Notes under the pieces: model-generated
Told to the model about the DNA's origin: nothing
The model's database searches: none
The model's input: the letters and a program-made list of their open reading frames with translations, nothing else
Translations under genes and position numbers: made by a program
In this document: piece after piece, positions 33,001 through 33,671 of the stretch
Layout of the letters: every line of letters starts with the position of its first letter
How positions within the stretch are numbered: the first letter of the stretch is position 1
Source of the DNA: Anaerotignum sp.
GTDB lineage: Bacteria; Bacillota; Clostridia; Lachnospirales; Anaerotignaceae
Assembly: GCA_017523325.1 (NCBI GenBank)
Contig: JAFWWO010000049.1
Span: 1 to 33,671, forward strand
Length of the DNA stretch: 33,671 nucleotides
Direction: 5' to 3'

Positions 33001-33671
33001 TGACAGATAATCATTATATCCAAGCCATGATGGCAATGACTGCAGGTCAGAAGAAACTTACACCGTATTATGAGCCTGATGCAACGGAAGCAGGCGAAAT
33101 TTCAACAGTGATTTTCGATTTGACCGCACCGGAATTCCGGGGCTTGACAGAGGCGAAAATTGCACTGATAGATTATGCGGATAATTTCATGGTTTCACAG
33201 GCGTTTTCATTGGAAGATTCCGGAGAGCCTTTCCCTTATGAAGAAGAGGAGATTTTGGCTTCTGTCAGTGCGCCGGCACAGACGCCTGCGGGGGAAGAAG
33301 TGCCATTCACTCTTTCGTTGGAAAAAATGCAGAGAGTGGCTACCGTCAGCTTTGCGTTTGAAAAAGACGATGCCCTTTCCTTTGTGAGAGTAGAGGGGCA
33401 GAACGGCTTTAGCTCCCTCGGTGTAAAATGGGATGATACAGACCCTAACAAGGGGAGCGTTGTCTTAAGCTATTTGAAAGATGGCGCCGGCGGCAGTATG
33501 ACGCAAAAAGAAATAACCGATGTGTCCAAGCTCATATTTTCTACGTCACAAACCCTTGGGGAACAGGGACTTCGCTTAACGAATGTGACGGTCAGCGGTT
33601 ATGACAAGGACGGAAAAACGGTTTATTTGAAATCGGGCATTCAGACTGCTGAAGCAAGCACCCAAGTGGAA
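30060..33671 (+). CDS. Subtilisin-like S8 protease with C-terminal cohesin-like module (partial)
   Basis: At least 1204 residues; the gene runs past the window end. The signal peptide ends near residue 34 (VSVLA). An I9-type propeptide lies at about 60-175. The catalytic triad is Asp206 (AVLDTG), His274 (SHGTHVAG) and Ser595 (GTSMAAPH). A PA-type insert sits at about 417-545, as in lactocepin and C5a peptidase. Fn3-like or similar modules fill about 680-1050. From about 1065 the sequence looks like the cohesin of the LRR-Big_2 protein (GQNGFSSLG, VVLSYLKDG, EEVPFTLSLEKMQRVATVSF). A dockerin may follow beyond the window. The start overlaps the anchor gene by 29 bases; ATG 30069 is an alternative. 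It would be the only enzyme in the cluster. Confidence 0.88.
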   Translation, partial: MKRMKIKRNNRKKAFAWLLCMSMLCGTCPVSVLADDSNGLPLAEESPFAKNTDDEAEHTAETERVRIIIELEEQPHLAHKAKIKTFDSVGEYMQSNEAKRLENALAAERQGMIRTLQRTDLDITAADVKYEYSAVMNGLAVEAQSGDLEEIQNLPGVKNAFVEEYHELMRPVENVPMLTDSVASMGGKAVNETGYTGKGTVVAVLDTGLSMGHEAFQDNINMPKYDLQDITEILQKNRLTIGKLEPKTVYHGAKIPYAFDYAGNDTNVSGGQSHGTHVAGIVGANGDRVSGVAPDVQLAIMKVFADEAAGARDSDILAALDDAVKLGVDAINMSLGTDAGFSSSMPEAYKRIEEAGINLLCAAGNAYSATYRNATGNDLPLATNPDNGIVGSPSTYQAALSVASMNNTITKAAYFTVGTEKIRFNDNAEENQPGFVDKLQGRSAYIDCGCGGKDDFAEIDATGKVALIERAGEEDGEILTFSQKEQNAVNAGAIAMIVYDNVEGDLVNMATDYKIPAIFISRQNGLFMKMQEEKMLTVDSEYFGDFQDVYSGKMSDFSSWGTTPDLKLKPEISAPGGHIYSTLPGNRYGNMSGTSMAAPHLAGAGAIMAEYIRTERDGLNLSQTEIKDLANRLMMSTAVPVRDEHNIPVSPRKQGAGLVRLDKATATKAYLTNSNGDLPKGELGENANGAFTMNFQIRSFADEKITYQTEVTVLTENIVTENGVDYIAQTPRLLKGDMVNVQKPAVVSVNAGDSQNVRVDLALTQEGKEELQRSFPNGIYIEGFVTLTPTDGNHVVLSYPFMGFYGDWADLPIFDSTIYDDEPAAVHETMLGQFRNSDGGGYYLGHNVYIAENTEYAAEKIAIKGGEKAKHVTAAVSLLRSVERLRFAATNEEGETVYSETKRNVSKTYYDTEGFHTPMAEKGWIPYDDWNNPLPDGNYTYTVTGTIGGKEQQFSLPVVIDSQKPEVVESKVYGDKWCVKVTDNHYIQAMMAMTAGQKKLTPYYEPDATEAGEISTVIFDLTAPEFRGLTEAKIALIDYADNFMVSQAFSLEDSGEPFPYEEEEILASVSAPAQTPAGEEVPFTLSLEKMQRVATVSFAFEKDDALSFVRVEGQNGFSSLGVKWDDTDPNKGSVVLSYLKDGAGGSMTQKEITDVSKLIFSTSQTLGEQGLRLTNVTVSGYDKDGKTVYLKSGIQTAEASTQVE

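Overview
The window looks like chromosomal DNA of a monoderm, spore-former-related anaerobe of the class Clostridia. The signs are T-box, TPP and glycine riboswitches controlling transcription, strong GGAGG ribosome binding sites, a CwlD-type amidase, an SLH-domain surface protein, cohesin/dockerin modules and BspA-type leucine-rich repeats. The genus cannot be fixed by reading alone. Most of the window is ordinary core sequence of medium GC. The stretch at about 720-2410 is visibly more AT-rich. || Layout. (1) 1-410: the 3' end of a 23S rRNA gene, tRNA-Trp, tRNA-Asp and tRNA-Val, then a strong terminator; no 5S gene lies between 23S and the tRNAs. (2) 437-2521: a promoter and complete tandem glycine riboswitch with its terminator, but no glycine gene after it, only a 15-codon ORF; then small exported, membrane or truncated proteins. 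(3) 2562-4328: a small membrane protein, a PfoR-like PTS-EIIC_2 permease and a 49-residue ORF. (4) 8102-4328, minus strand: serC-serA-DUF1015, a serine biosynthesis operon with its own promoter and a structured leader. (5) 8271-13876: a TetR regulator, an HlyD-type lipoprotein adaptor, two ABC-2 permeases and a TolC-like coiled-coil protein. This resembles the E. coli ybiH-ybhGFSR arrangement, but the ATPase is missing and the TolC-like protein carries a long glycine zipper. (6) 13889-18430: cyclase-family hydrolase, CwlD-like amidase, divergent DEAD-box helicase, DUF1292 protein and a GDPD-like exported protein. (7) 18453-20014: TPP riboswitch, thiW, thiD (thiamine precursor uptake and HMP phosphorylation). 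(8) 20231-23222: a T-box leader (probable AUG specifier) and metN-metI-metQ (methionine uptake). (9) 23414-33671: five co-directional genes for exported modular proteins: LRR-cohesin-dockerin, cohesin-dockerin, LRR-Ig-cohesin-dockerin, cohesin-SLH, and a subtilisin-like protease with a C-terminal cohesin-like module that runs off the window. || How the last cluster may work. Three proteins carry both a cohesin-like module and a terminal dockerin. A fourth carries a cohesin-like module and three SLH repeats that would hold it on the cell wall. The fifth is a large protease with a cohesin-like module. If the modules bind between proteins, the set could build chains of LRR adhesins and a protease on the cell surface: a cellulosome-like scaffold with no carbohydrate-active enzymes visible here. 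This is an inference; the module calls rest on motif reading.
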